A DNA stretch of 64,000 nt from Porites lobata (lineage: Eukaryota; Cnidaria; Anthozoa; Scleractinia; Poritidae): positions 2,980,001-3,044,000 of the forward strand of contig CALNXK010000009.1 in the NCBI GenBank assembly GCA_942486035.1. Direction: 5' to 3'. The number at the start of each line of letters is the position of its first letter. The stretch's first letter is position 1. A model generated the notes under the pieces. The model was not told the DNA's origin and searched no databases. It saw nothing but the letters and a program-made list of their open reading frames with translations. The position numbers and the translations under genes are program-made. Shown here piece by piece: positions 30,084 to 41,599 of the stretch.

Positions 30084-30763
30084 ATGACAACAGTCGACGA
30101 AGAAAATGAATTCCAAGAAAATGTGGTAAGTTCATTAAATCGCAATTCAAAATTCTGACTTGAGTTGTTTTGCGGGGATGGTTAAACATGTTGAAGAGAA
30201 TCAGCAGGGGAATATGACGAGCGGAATTTGAGCAGGGGAAATATGTATTGAGAACCAAAAAGGAGAAGTCCAAAGAGTACTGCAAAGCTGATCATAACAA
30301 CGTGTATTGCTTTTTCATAACAATATTTCGGCTGGCCATACCAGCCTTCTTTAGGTTTACAGATGTTACTGAATTTATAATAGGAATTACAATATCATGT
30401 AGATGGAGAATGTCGCAATAGAATTTTTTAAAAGGGATAGGCGGAAATGACGTACAACATAAAAATAGAAAAAACAATTTCGTGTTGCCTCCCACGCAGA
30501 CGTCAAGGTTAGGGGTTCGTCACGCGCCTGCCCCACTAAAAAAAGTTGGGAAACGGCCTCTGATTGGTCTGCAGCCGACGAAACGTCTACCGAAACGAAC
30601 AGCCACTTTCTTATTACTTTGTCTGTTTTATGCCATGTCATTTCCGTTTCTTTTTCCTTAGGGGAGGAGGGGGGTTAGACATGTGACAATCAGTTTTCCG
30701 GTGCGCGGTAGTATGCGAGGTGAAAAAAGGCAAGTCGAAAGTGTGCATGTGTTCAAGTTGAAG
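30084..30763 (+). CDS. Possible unidentified gene, first two exons
   Basis: Exon 1, 30084-30125, encodes MTTVDEENEFQENV and ends at a consensus donor GTG|GTAAGT. The next good acceptor (TTTCTTTTTCCTTAG) opens a 102-nt segment, 30662-30763, that stays open in phase 0 and ends at AAG|GTAAAG; its 34 residues are Arg/Lys-rich. I do not recognise the product and found no later exons. The first exon with its promoter is better supported than the second. Confidence 0.3.
30484..30560. repeat. CCTCCCACGCAGACG repeat
   Basis: Shares CCTCCCACGCAGACG and GGGGTTCGTCACGCG with copies at about 31936 and 56655, pointing to one dispersed family. Confidence 0.6.
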
Positions 30764-31250
30764 GTAAAGGGACGTAATATTACCTTAAATGTCGTCATTA
30801 TAAAACAGTAAGCTAATATAAACTGTACATATATAGATTGATAAATTTACATAATTTACGATCTTTAAAAAGGTCTTGTGTCAGGGAATTATTTTACCAA
30901 AATTCAAACAGTACGAAGTACCACCAAATTGAGTGGTAAAGCATTAAAATAATCACTCAAAACATTAAAAGACGTTATAACTAATAACAGCAAATTCAAA
31001 AGAAGGCACGGATGGATAAACTTGATGAAGATTATCACGGATTGCGATTGTGGTTTTTAAAAACTTGAATGGACAATACAATTTTCAAAGCTCAATATTT
31101 GTTTGAATCCCATGACTTTCGTACCGTGCTGTAACAGTCAGCTTTGTCATTTCCAAGTAGTTTCTTCGTTTTAATCTTATAGTGAAGAATGAGGCAAATT
31201 GAACAGTATTAACAAATCGTCATAAGAGCTGCGTGAGGCGTGATTGGACA

Positions 31251-31600
31251 TACCGTTCTTCCTCGAATAATAGCAGTCCCTCGATTAATCGCCTCCCTTG
31301 AATAATCGCCCCGCTTTGACGGAAAGATTTAAAGCAATCGCCCCCTCGAATAATCGCCCCCCCTCCGCTCGCCATCTCCTCTTCCTTTTATCCCATCCCT
31401 GTCAAGTGTAAGTGTGTCATGTGATCCAGCAAAACTGATCAGTGACGATTAAAGCTCTGAAAATTAATCAAGAAACTAAATTTGGAACACTTAAAAAGCC
31501 CATTTTCAGTTTATTTGATGTGATTATTTTTTGATTTAATGGAAAATAAAACAAAAGTCTCAGGGTACTACTTCCCTAAATTATTCGAGGAAATACGGTA
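31251..31600. mobile_element. MITE with TACCGT...CCTCGAATAAT ends
   Basis: About 20-bp TIRs TACCGTTCTTCCTCGAATAA and TTATTCGAGGAAATACGGTA bound 350 bp rich in AATAATCGCCCC units. Confidence 0.75.
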
Positions 31601-31998
31601 GCTGACCATGTGACGCCTAACTTTCGTTTTATACCTTTTGCCCGTCATTCCCGGGAAATAAATTTTTATTGACGTGAAAATATTTTCATTTTATTTTATT
31701 TATAAACAGTTTAGCGAAGTAAGCAAACATTTAATAAGAAGAACAATCATTAAGGCTAATTTGTATAGTGTTTTATCGAAAACAACATTCTTTAGTCCGA
31801 ATGAAGTTTCATTTTCTTTGGGTGTTATGAGAATAGAATATCAATAACAATTTTTTTTTTTTTATGACCATTATCTTGCCAATATCGCGTTGCAATTGAA
31901 GACACGCTTTAATTTGAGAGAGAACAGTCCTAGCCTCCCACGCAGACGAACCCCTGAGCTAAGAAGGTCCGCGTGTGAGACTAGAATTTTACAACAAG

Positions 31999-32194
31999 CA
32001 GTGGAACCCCGTTGATACGGTCACCAATGGGCCAAAAAAAAATGGCCGTATATTGACGGGTGACCATGTTAACGAGGGTTTTTTATAAGAAAATATAAGG
32101 CCGTTTAGCAGGGCGGCCAAAAAAAGTGGCCTTCCGGTCTGGCTAATCGAACGTTAGGTAATCGAACCCAATCGAATTCGATTGGGTTCGGTAA
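31999..32194. mobile_element. Pogo/Tigger-like end with perfect 28-bp palindrome
   Basis: Begins CAGTGGAACCCCGTTGATAC, a pogo-type terminus, and reaches a perfect palindrome at 32163-32190 centred on GAATTC. The opposite terminus was not found. Confidence 0.45.
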
Positions 32195-34210
32195 TCTGCA
32201 AAAATCTGCAAATAATGAAATTCCGAGAGAAATCAACACTGGTAAAAATTGAACTCAACTTGTTGCGTTTGGTTATTTTAGAGTTTTTGTGTTTCTCAAA
32301 TTAGCCACTAAAAGCTAGATTTCATTAACTTCAGTTACAATATTTTTAATTAAATGATGCTTATTAAGTAAATCGAGAAGTGAAACCCGCTTTTTTAAAA
32401 ATAGAAAATGAGAAACATGCCTGTCAAAGCTTGGTTCTACATAACTCGTCCGATCTCTCTGAATGGTGATACTTCCTGACCCATTAAGACCTGAACTATA
32501 GTGCCGGAAAGAAACACTTTCGCGCGCGGTTTGCCATCTGACAGTGATATGATCGATTCGAGATTGTACGCGCCCACGGTTTAACTGCCCCGCATAATAA
32601 CCTTTCGGCTGGAAACGTGCTGTTTATAACACAAGGTGAGGGTTTCTGCAGTGCTTGCACATTTATGATGCCTTAAGGTGTGCTGCTCTACACAACTGTA
32701 GTATTCATATTATCGTCTTTTGACGGCAACATTACATTATCTGCTGGAACCAAATATCAAATGTGTGAAGGTAAGCTTATAGACAAAACCAGTGTCTAAG
32801 TATATTCGAAATATTTGAAGAAAGGACTTAAAGATGACGAAAGATGTTGTGAATTTGTTTCCACATACAGGTTACGACACAAAACATGCACATGGCCTGA
32901 CTCTGGACCGCGGAATCAGTGGGTCTCCCAATGTGATGCATATTATTATGATTTCTTCTTGATGCCGGCAGAAAAATTAGATTGACTCATCCCAAGAAAG
33001 TTTTCAATACTCTCAAAACCAATTTTGGGAAGAGATGTAAAAACAAAAACCTCTAATATTTCGATACTGTTAGCGTGTAGTAGCAGGACCAATGCGAAAC
33101 TACTGTATGTGGATAAACGATGCTATGTTAAGTCTATTTGGTGTTGAGCAGTTTCGTTGGTTGTCCCCGACTGACAGGGAATCAAGGCCGCGGACCACCT
33201 AAGTTATGCTGTAACTTTAAGTGGGCCATGTGTGTGTGTGTTTGTAAATGGACAGCTAGATCGTGTGAGCTCAAGAATTTCTATCCTTTGACGCTTGACT
33301 GCGAACAAAATGATTGTAGATCGTTTTTTGCGCAGGCTAAATATTGCACTGGCTATGATATACAAAGAGGGATCGATAAATGTTTCTGACTGTAGATGAA
33401 CTACGTCTTAGACAGGTGTCCTGCTTATAAAGAGTCAAGGTAACGTGACAATCGTCTGTTTAACTTATGAAAACTGACTGCAAAAACTGGAACATTGAAA
33501 CTTAAAAATGGAATCATTTTCTTATTAAGCAATCAAACGTTCATTATAACCAAACTTTGTTGTCTAATAGCGTAACAGAATACACTCTGCGAACTGGAGA
33601 AAGAGTACAAAACATTCCAAATATTGCAATTTACTATCGTGTAGAGCACCCATATTTCCGTTTTGAAGTATTTTCTCACTGCATAAAGCAAGTCTCAAGT
33701 GTCTGTTGACGGTTTCAGTGCCCGTTGTCCGTCGTAGATAGCCGTGGTGTCCGTCGTATAGAGTTTCCGTCTTATAGAGGTGTCCTTTAAGAGAGAGATG
33801 ACCGTATACCACTTTGTCAGCTTGATTCATTCTTAGCATACGTAAACCCAAATTAATCGTTTTCAAGGGAAAGGCAAACCTGTACGCTTATCGAAATTCA
33901 GTAATGTTGAGGATTTATTTAAAAGTTCATTCAATATAAACTATTCTGGGTGATATAAAGCCAAAATAAACCTAAAAGAAAAAGTTGTAAAACACTTTCC
34001 CTTGCGTCAATGCTCGGCTGTTATGCAGCCAAGCACGTACTCGTCTGTTATGACGAAGGATGACGATGCCTTCTACAAAAAGTAGGGGAATCCCCTGACC
34101 ACTGGTTTCTTTGACGGACAAGTCACGATTCTCCAATCAGCTGTCACCAACGGGAAAGAGATTTGATTTGCATGTTAGTTTAAAAAACAAAAAAAAACAA
34201 ACAAATAATA
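32195..34210. other. No gene supported
   Basis: Contains isolated pogo-like words near 33410 and 33720-33790 and a (TG)n run at 33233-33242. The 83-codon frame at 33138 and the other open frames show no domain. Confidence 0.35.
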
Positions 34211-34752
34211 GGGACCTTAAGCAAGGACGACGAATACGGCAGTGAATTTCCGTTCTTTCAAACTTAACTGCGTCTATTTGGACCCGGTCAATATGTCAAA
34301 TGCAGGCGACTTTTCCTGGAGTTGAATTCTTAAGGATTTTATTCAGGTTCAAAAAGAGGAAGGAAAATTCGTCGTCGTATGTCCACGTCCTCTATAAAAC
34401 GTCAAATTGACCACTCCAGAAAATACCATAACTTACAATAATACTCTTTGCTTGTCATCCCAGAATTTTGCAGAAGCATTGTTTTCAGTTTCTCTTGGGG
34501 CCATTTTATCTCTCAAGAGAACCTGAAGACAATGCTTATGCAAAATTTTGAGGTGACAAACAAAGAGTATTATGGTATGTTATGGTATTTTCTGGAGTGG
34601 TCAGTTAGGAGGTTCACGTCATAGTCGTTCAGTGGACGTCAAAGAAATGTACTAAAAAGCATAATGAACGTGCAGAGCTGTTGTTTTGATCATAAACCTA
34701 TTGTTTTGTTTTAGTCGTCGTTGTGGTCGTTGTCGTAGTTGCTTAAGCTCCC
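34211..34752. mobile_element. TIR element with a second MITE nested inside
   Basis: Ends GGGACCTTAAGCAAGGACGA and GTAGTTGCTTAAGCTCCC. Related ends occur at 58736-59070 and, one-sided, at 55783. Nested at 34408-34603 is a foldback with arms starting TGACCACTCCAGAAAATACC and complement, near-perfect. Confidence 0.8.
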
Positions 34753-35701
34753 TAATATTGAGTGGTTGACCAACGACTTGCGGCTTGTTTTTAGCGGTCG
34801 TGAAAGGAAAATTAGAGATAGAGTAACGGAACATTGGACATGGATGGAACATTCTTTTTTTTTTTTTTTTTTAGTATCGGGGGAAAAGGAAAATAAGGTT
34901 AAGTAAAAAAAGGTATTTTATGACTGAACTGGGCGCGCTTCCGGCCAGCACAGTTAAAAAGATCGCATTGATCTGATTAATCTCAATAGAGGAGTTCACA
35001 CTCATAGTTACATCATGGGTATCAAGTTAAATCGGCAAGATGGCAGGAAATTAGAAGATTTGTATTAGAATTCAAACCCCGCTATTTGTTCCTGAATTCA
35101 TATATTTGAAGCTTTCTCTTTGAAAAGAGTAAATTACGAGTTCAAAGAAACAGTACGCTAAATCTAGCCTGGAGTGCAAAGAAGTCCGTGATCAGTTTTT
35201 AGAAAACCTTGATTTCCCCGTGCATTTTCTGTAATTACCACGCTCCATTTCATCGTGATCAGATATTTGAAGGCGGCTTATCGTGTTATCTACTTCTTTT
35301 TTTTTCGTCCTTATGACGTTGGCTCTTATCTCGAAAGGGAGGAAATGACACGGCACTCAACATGAAATTGTATAGCCCGGGGACACATGGAGTCCACTCT
35401 AAGACTGTCAAACATGCGCTTATGAAAGTGCGTTTCTCTTCGGATGTGCACTGAGAACATGTGAGAAACTTTGTTAAGTTATATTCCGTAAGTTTTAGCA
35501 CGTTCAAATTCCTTTGCTACTGAACTTTCAGATAATCACTCACGGACTTTGAATTTTCTTTTTTTGAACTTTGAATTGTTTGTACGGTCACGCAAGGAAC
35601 GAAGGCCACGTCAACTCTCGACTTTAAATTAAAACCATTCCTGTGTCATCCTGTTATAATAATGCCACGTCAGTAAATAATTCTGCTCGGTCTAATATTT
35701 A

Positions 35702-35857
35702 ATGGCTATTTTTTGGCCTTTACAAGTTCAGCTTAGGTGTACAGGTAGGAAGAAGTCGAAGAAGTACCTCATTTTTAGATTCTGGATATTCGTTTGGTTA
35801 CTCAATTTCGGGAACAATTTTACCTTTGCCGGCTTTTTGCTGCGAGGTTTATTTGAA
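35702..35857 (+). CDS. Possible exon encoding hydrophobic segments
   Basis: 52 codons from an ATG to a consensus donor TTTGAA|GTAAGT, with a basic stretch (GRKKSKK) followed by about 30 mostly hydrophobic and aromatic residues, like a membrane segment. An acceptor (TGTACAG) at 35743 would make it an internal exon. The product is not recognised. Confidence 0.25.
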
Positions 35858-37514
35858 GTAAGTCATGTTTGTCTACTTTATTTTGGTTTCTGATCGGTAG
35901 AGGAGAGTTGTTCTCCGGTAGTTCTTTCTGAAGCATTCGTTTGATTGATGAAAATTTTAGCCCGTCACTGTCTACTGGCAATAACTGTATGTTTATCACA
36001 AGTATCCTTCCTATGTCCTATTAGCGAGTAATTAAAATAACAAAGAATTTAGTATCACAATTGCTAATCTCTGATATTGAAATATATATCAGAGCTTATC
36101 ATTATAGTATCAATTTTGTCATCGACTAGCCACAGACTTCAATTTAGCCAGCCTTTTCTTTTGGAGTGTTTTAATTGTGATAACTAGCTTTGAATTGTAG
36201 TAACCCAGTTCAAACTAAGCTTGTGATCTCAATTTCGCGAAGACTCTTGTTTGACTTGTGTGCTCTGAACCGGCTAGGACCGGGAATTGAGGACACGTGG
36301 CAACGTCCGGATACTGCGCAACATACTGTATTACCAGTATCCGGACACGTGAAACAAAAACTCAATTTTTGAGGCGCCCTTTTCAGTTCTCGGTAAACGA
36401 AGTATTTCGAATTGCGACTCAATCGGTAGTTGCGGGGACTTTCGGACTTTACTGGTTAGTTTAAGATACGGCGACTACGGACTACGACTACGGTTAAACA
36501 TGCTACTGCGCATGATCAAAACCACGTGACTGTTCATTTTTCCCGCGTAGTCCTGCGGCTACAGTGAATTATTGTTGAGCTGTTTCGCGTAGTCGGGACT
36601 ACGGAGAACATTTTGCTCGTATTTTGCCGTCTCGTTAATTCAAGAATCTCGTCTTTTCGTAAAAAACTTTTCAATTCACCTGCTTTAAGTGAGAGGGAAG
36701 CGAAATATGTAAGTTGTGTCTAATTTCTGCTCAGATTTACGCTTTTAATCCACTGTTGTGATTACATTTTTATCTGGCTAAGCTCATATTTAAATAAGCT
36801 TAGCTATTTATACACAAAATTGAGATTGACGGCCGAGTAGAAGAGAAATCATGCAGGTAATTTACTTTCTCTTCGTACTTGAAAAGTTTCAATGTTTGTT
36901 CGAACTGATTAGTGTGTCTTTCTACTTGTGTAACCTTTGTTTATGCGAGTTTTTGTATCGCATTTGCTGAATGACAAGAACGCTCTTAGTAGCTTTGAGT
37001 CTCGCTTTCTTGGAGATGAGTTTTAATGTCAAAGGCTCCGGTGCTGTTATACTACTTTTTCGTTTGGAATACAAAACGAGTGTTGTATGTCATAATGTAT
37101 ATACTCAAAAAGTAAAAATTGCAAGGAGAGACCTTTGAAAACCTTCTACATATTGATATTGCTCCATTGAGGAGTACTCTTTCAGGGATTTTACACTCGA
37201 AAAATTGAACGATGATTTTTATCGGTATCAGGGGCTCATGACTCTGTCAGTATAAATATACATAGCTTCTTTGTACCGGACCAAGATACGGCTCGGTACA
37301 GTATATGTTCAGCACAGGAAAAAAGTGTAAGTTGAACAGAACCTTATACAACACACAGTTAATTCAGTTCGCGCGTATTCCTGTTGAATTTGTTGTCCTT
37401 TTTATACGATATCAATATCGCATGAAAGTAATGACATAGCTGCTTAGTATCTACTTTTAATATCTCCGTACAATCTCAGAATACAATGTTTAGAGTTGTA
37501 CACAGCATGCATTT

Positions 37515-37605
<91 letters not shown>

Positions 37606-37678
37606 GTAGGTAGGTAGGTAGGTAGGTAGATGGGTGGGTGGGTGGGTGGGTAGGTAGGTAGGTAGGTGGGTAGGTAGG
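37515..37678. repeat. (GATA)n-(GGTA)n-(GGGT)n microsatellite
   Basis: About 90 bp of TAGA/GATA followed by GGTA and GGGT tetramers. It produces a spurious YLSI-repeat open frame on the minus strand. Confidence 0.98.
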
Positions 37679-38318
37679 AACCTTAGTTTATGGCACGATA
37701 AAAAGATCAGCATTGCTGGTGGGGTCGTGCATACAACAATTACAAGAAAAATAAGGAGTACTGAAAGCAAATGTACACTTAAAAATTAAAGACTATTAAA
37801 AGTTTTTTTCTTGTGTTACAGTATCACCAGGATAAAGCGTTTAATTTTCCCGGAAAATTTCACTTTCTCGTTAAAACAATCACTGACTTAGGCAGACTCG
37901 GATTAGTTTACTTGAATTTAGCGTTCAGTACAGCGAACGGGGTTATGTTCTGTGAAATTTATCTACAGTCTGCGGCCCACACCATCACTGATCCACGATT
38001 TATTTGTTTATTTTATTTTCCAGTTCTTTTTAACCGATCCTTGATCCCTGATTTATCGATACTCGATCCTCGATCCTCGATCTTGATTTTCCAGTAAACC
38101 TTGAAGTTTTGCTCATTAAGATTATTCTTTTTTTTCGACCACTGAAGTAATCAGTTGTTCCAAAATAATCAACGCTTTCAAGCCATAGAATTCTTGGACC
38201 AACCCGTTCCGGAAAAGCTCGATATGGGATTTCTATTAACTATGGACATGAAGTGTTACAAGTAGAGTGTGCGGTTAGTCAAGTTCAAAGCTACTCGTAT
38301 AAACACATCCGTGACACG

Positions 38319-38555
38319 TTAGGGTGGATTTCCACTGATGCGTTTTTGGCTCCGTACGTTAACGCACGTAAATTTTAATCACGTAAATCAAATAGAGGTA
38401 AGACATAAAGTATTGAGATTAAACGTCAAATTAAGCGAGTTTCTACTTTTACGCTTACATAATTGTACGTGCAGCCTTTCATACATTGCCTTTATTTTAT
38501 TTGCGAACGCAAATTTTACGCACGTGCGCACGTAAAAATTACGTGACAGTGGATA
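38319..38555. mobile_element. MITE with GGATTTCCACTG ends
   Basis: Left GGTGGATTTCCACTGATGCG and right ACGTGACAGTGGATAC are inverted, and ACGCACGTAAATTTT recurs inverted inside. Confidence 0.55.
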
Positions 38556-38779
38556 CTTCATATCTCAAGTATTTATGAAGTGCAACACGACTTCACATCG
38601 TAACAACTGCAAAAATCTATCAATTAAATACATAAAACAAAGTGAATCTATTTAACCGAATATTTCCTGTAATTGCGACAGTATTCTGAGAAACGTAACG
38701 CCTTAAAAAGCCACAAAATCCTGAGGATTTCCCCGCTATAATATTTTCTCATCCTGCTTGGGGATGTGCCTGCATGTCG

Positions 38780-39045
38780 TGCATAATTACACGAAAATCA
38801 AGGGCCTCCATTCGAGGAAAATTAAGTCATTGCCAAACTTACATGCGTCATTTCAGTCATCGCCGAAATAAACTGCTTTCTTATCACGAGACTTATTTCC
38901 ATACAATGAAAGTCGTCACGATTCTTATCCCCAGTTTCCACGGTCTTCGCTAGGAACGCGGGGCCTACAAACTAGGTCCCACCGAAAAAAAAAAAACGAC
39001 TGCATTTTAAGAGTCTCGCTTTGCTCAAGCAAGCGAGACTAAAAA
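38780..39045. repeat. Dispersed repeat, copy 1
   Basis: Shares ACACGAAAATCAAGGGC, CGCCGAAA(A)TAAA and a terminal hairpin (GTCTCGCTT...AAGCGAGAC) with 50383-50829. Confidence 0.6.
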
Positions 39046-39633
39046 TGATATAAACGTCTTCGAGACAATCGAAACTCGGCATTTCAATACTTCAAACTAA
39101 ATCAGATCAGTAGTCGCAGAAGTCCATCTTCTAAATCTAATAAATGAGCTACTCTATTTCTGTCTATTTCCTTAATACTTGACATAAGTATTCATGGGCG
39201 AAAAAATTAAAACCTGTGTACCCAAAACTTTGTTCACCAATTTCACCCGACGTAATTGCTTCTTTAAGTATGGAAGAATTTGTTCATTGTTCTAAAGATA
39301 AGATCACATGCAAAACTGACATGCATTTTTGTGAACTGTGATGAAAACAGGAAAATCTTTGTGTTGTTTCCCTCTCCGCCTCTTCTGTCGTAGTCTACTG
39401 TCTGTAGTGCAATCTTAACGTTCTATATTTGCACTACTCAACCCAGTGCTACGTACAAACAAAGGACAATGCTCGTCCAGCCGTAGTTCGTAGTCCGTAG
39501 TCTCGGTATCTTAAACTCCCTATTCTACGTGGTATGTACGTGTAGTGTGTACGCAACCATGAAGTATTCGACTGACAGGGTTGACTGGGAATCAGATAAA
39601 AGAGCTTCGCAAAGTCAACATTCCAGTGGGAAA

Positions 39634-39681
39634 AACCGACTTAAATCGACTTAAATCGACTTAAATCGACTTAAATCGACT
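39634..39681. repeat. 10-bp tandem repeat, TTAAATCGAC
   Basis: Four exact copies plus partial ends. Confidence 0.95.
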
Positions 39682-40009
39682 AACGTTATTCAGTCACTTA
39701 AAATAATGACTTGATTTTTTTTCTCTAAGGCCATGTCCCCACGAATCCGAACATTTTTGAAACCGCTTATTTTTTTTATCTGCAATCAGTAGCAGGTTAT
39801 TTCGATTGTTGATATTTGACATTAACAGTGTTAAATAACTGTGCATATAACGCAACATGACAAGAATGCGATCGATAAAAACTGAAATTTGAACCAAAAT
39901 GTAAGTGTTTGTATCAAGCTACATTGTATAAAAGTCCGTGAGATCAGCGTATTATTAGGTCGAAATACGCATCGCGCAATAAACCTCGCGAAACTCGTTT
40001 TTTCAAATA

Positions 40010-40117
40010 TAACCTGCGATCAGGCGGTCCTTTTTCCCTTTTTGTTTGGGAGACGAGGGGAAAAGGACTTTTTCCCCCTTTCCCCGAAAAAAAGAAAAAA
40101 CGCCCGATCACAGGTTA
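40010..40117. mobile_element. Short MITE
   Basis: Ends TAACCTGCGATCAGGCG and CGCCCGATCACAGGTTA, with complementary poly-pyrimidine and poly-purine arms. Confidence 0.75.
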
Positions 40118-41599
40118 TTCTTAATACCGCCCCTCAAGTTAAGCCCTGTCGGGCGGGGTTAGAAACTAGATGGGTAACACACCGCAAATATCATCGTGAA
40201 GGCCCCTACTTTAATCGTTCTTTTCTTCTTCTTCTTTTTTGTGTATTCTGTGGTGTAACTAAAAGTATTTGTCTGAAACCTGCCCACGATAAGATCGCGA
40301 GCGATGGAGTAAGTAAAAGGGTTAATTTCCAATCGAATTCAATATAATTAACTGCCTTCATAACGCTTCGCGAACGTATCAAATGATTTTCAATCTTTGC
40401 TTCCGTATTATACGTTTTACTACCAAGGGAGAACAAACCTTCTCACACTTTCCAGAAAAGCTCTTAATAACTTATAAAGCAATCTAGCAATTAGCCAAAA
40501 GACCGACTTTATTAGCTTTTATTTACCGTAGAGTTCCAGGAATTGCTTGAAATATTCTGAGAAACGTAGCGCTTCAATTCACGGGAACTTTTTACCGTCA
40601 GTTGCTTAATTCAAACTCTTCGCTTGCAAAAATGTGGCTTTCTTCATGGAACAGGATATCTCCCCGGCCTTAAGTTTTCGAGAGTGTTCTTTAGGTTTGT
40701 TGATTGACTGCGAACTAAAGAGCCTCGATTTCGAGGGACATACTTGAAATCGAGGCAAATGCGGTGATATACAAACATACAAACCAGGAGCCGATTACTC
40801 GGCTCCTGTACAAACATATTTACATCGAAAAATCTCAAATGAGGCTGGCTTCGGGCACAGGCCGTACTCGACCTGAATGCAGCAAAAAATGTGCGGTTTA
40901 AAATATATCCAGATTCGTTTGGACGAAGCCTAAATAACAGTTAAAAGGAGCAAATATTAATCAATATTGCCTAGAAATTTTTAATTAGCTCGAGAAAAGC
41001 TAAAAAATTTCTGGAATAGCAGTTCTATCCAGGTTCTGTTCGTCAAAGTGATTACTGTTTGCTACCAACTCACCTATGATTTTGGGAGATTGTGTTTTTC
41101 GCATTTTATTGTCAACTCATATTTCGCCGATTACCATTAAGAAAGATGTCTTTAAAGTTTTGGCAAAAAGACAAACCCCTTATATAATTTACTTATGAAA
41201 GTAAGGGTACTCCGGCTCCACCAAATTCAATTTTCCACCGAACCCCTCTGGGTAGCTAACAGTTTCGGATGAGACGATCGCGCGCGAAAACATCAGCTAA
41301 AATTTTTGAGACGACCAAAGTTCCCCTTTGACATCCGAACGGATAAATAGTTGTTTTTAAGGGTACTTTCAAATTAAACAAACAGCTTCTGACGCATAGA
41401 GGGAAGAAGTTCTCAAAACATTCGGTCGCAGATAAATGTTTAATTCGCCAATTTTATTTTTTTAGGTGTCTATCTTTTGGTTTTCCTTTTCTAGACAAAA
41501 AACTGTACGATCAGTTTCACTTTGGTAGAAACTAGACCCAAACTCTCCGATTTAGATTAAACTTCTTCGGAAAACAATACCCTACAGCGGCACATACCC
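40118..41599. other. No gene seen
   Basis: Contains two hairpins at 40720-40806 (GCCTCGATTTCGAGG...; AGGAGCCGATTACTCGGCTCCT split as AGGAGCCG/CGGCTCCT). Otherwise unremarkable AT-rich DNA. Confidence 0.4.

Larger units (their letters stand above)
36455..39520. mobile_element. 3-kb segment bounded by inverted GTTTAAGATAC...ACTACGGACTACG ends
   Basis: The left end GTTTAAGATACGGCGACTAC and the right end (complement reads GTTTAAGATACCGAGACTAC), each with further CTACGGACTACG, are inverted. Contents are noncoding: a GATA microsatellite, a foldback at 38.3 kb and a repeat at 38.8 kb. It could be one large nonautonomous element or two solo ends. Confidence 0.45.

Noticed and set aside
37444..37770. 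108-codon minus-strand frame rich in YLSI and PTHLPT
   Set aside because: Translation of the GATA/GGTA/GGGT microsatellite.
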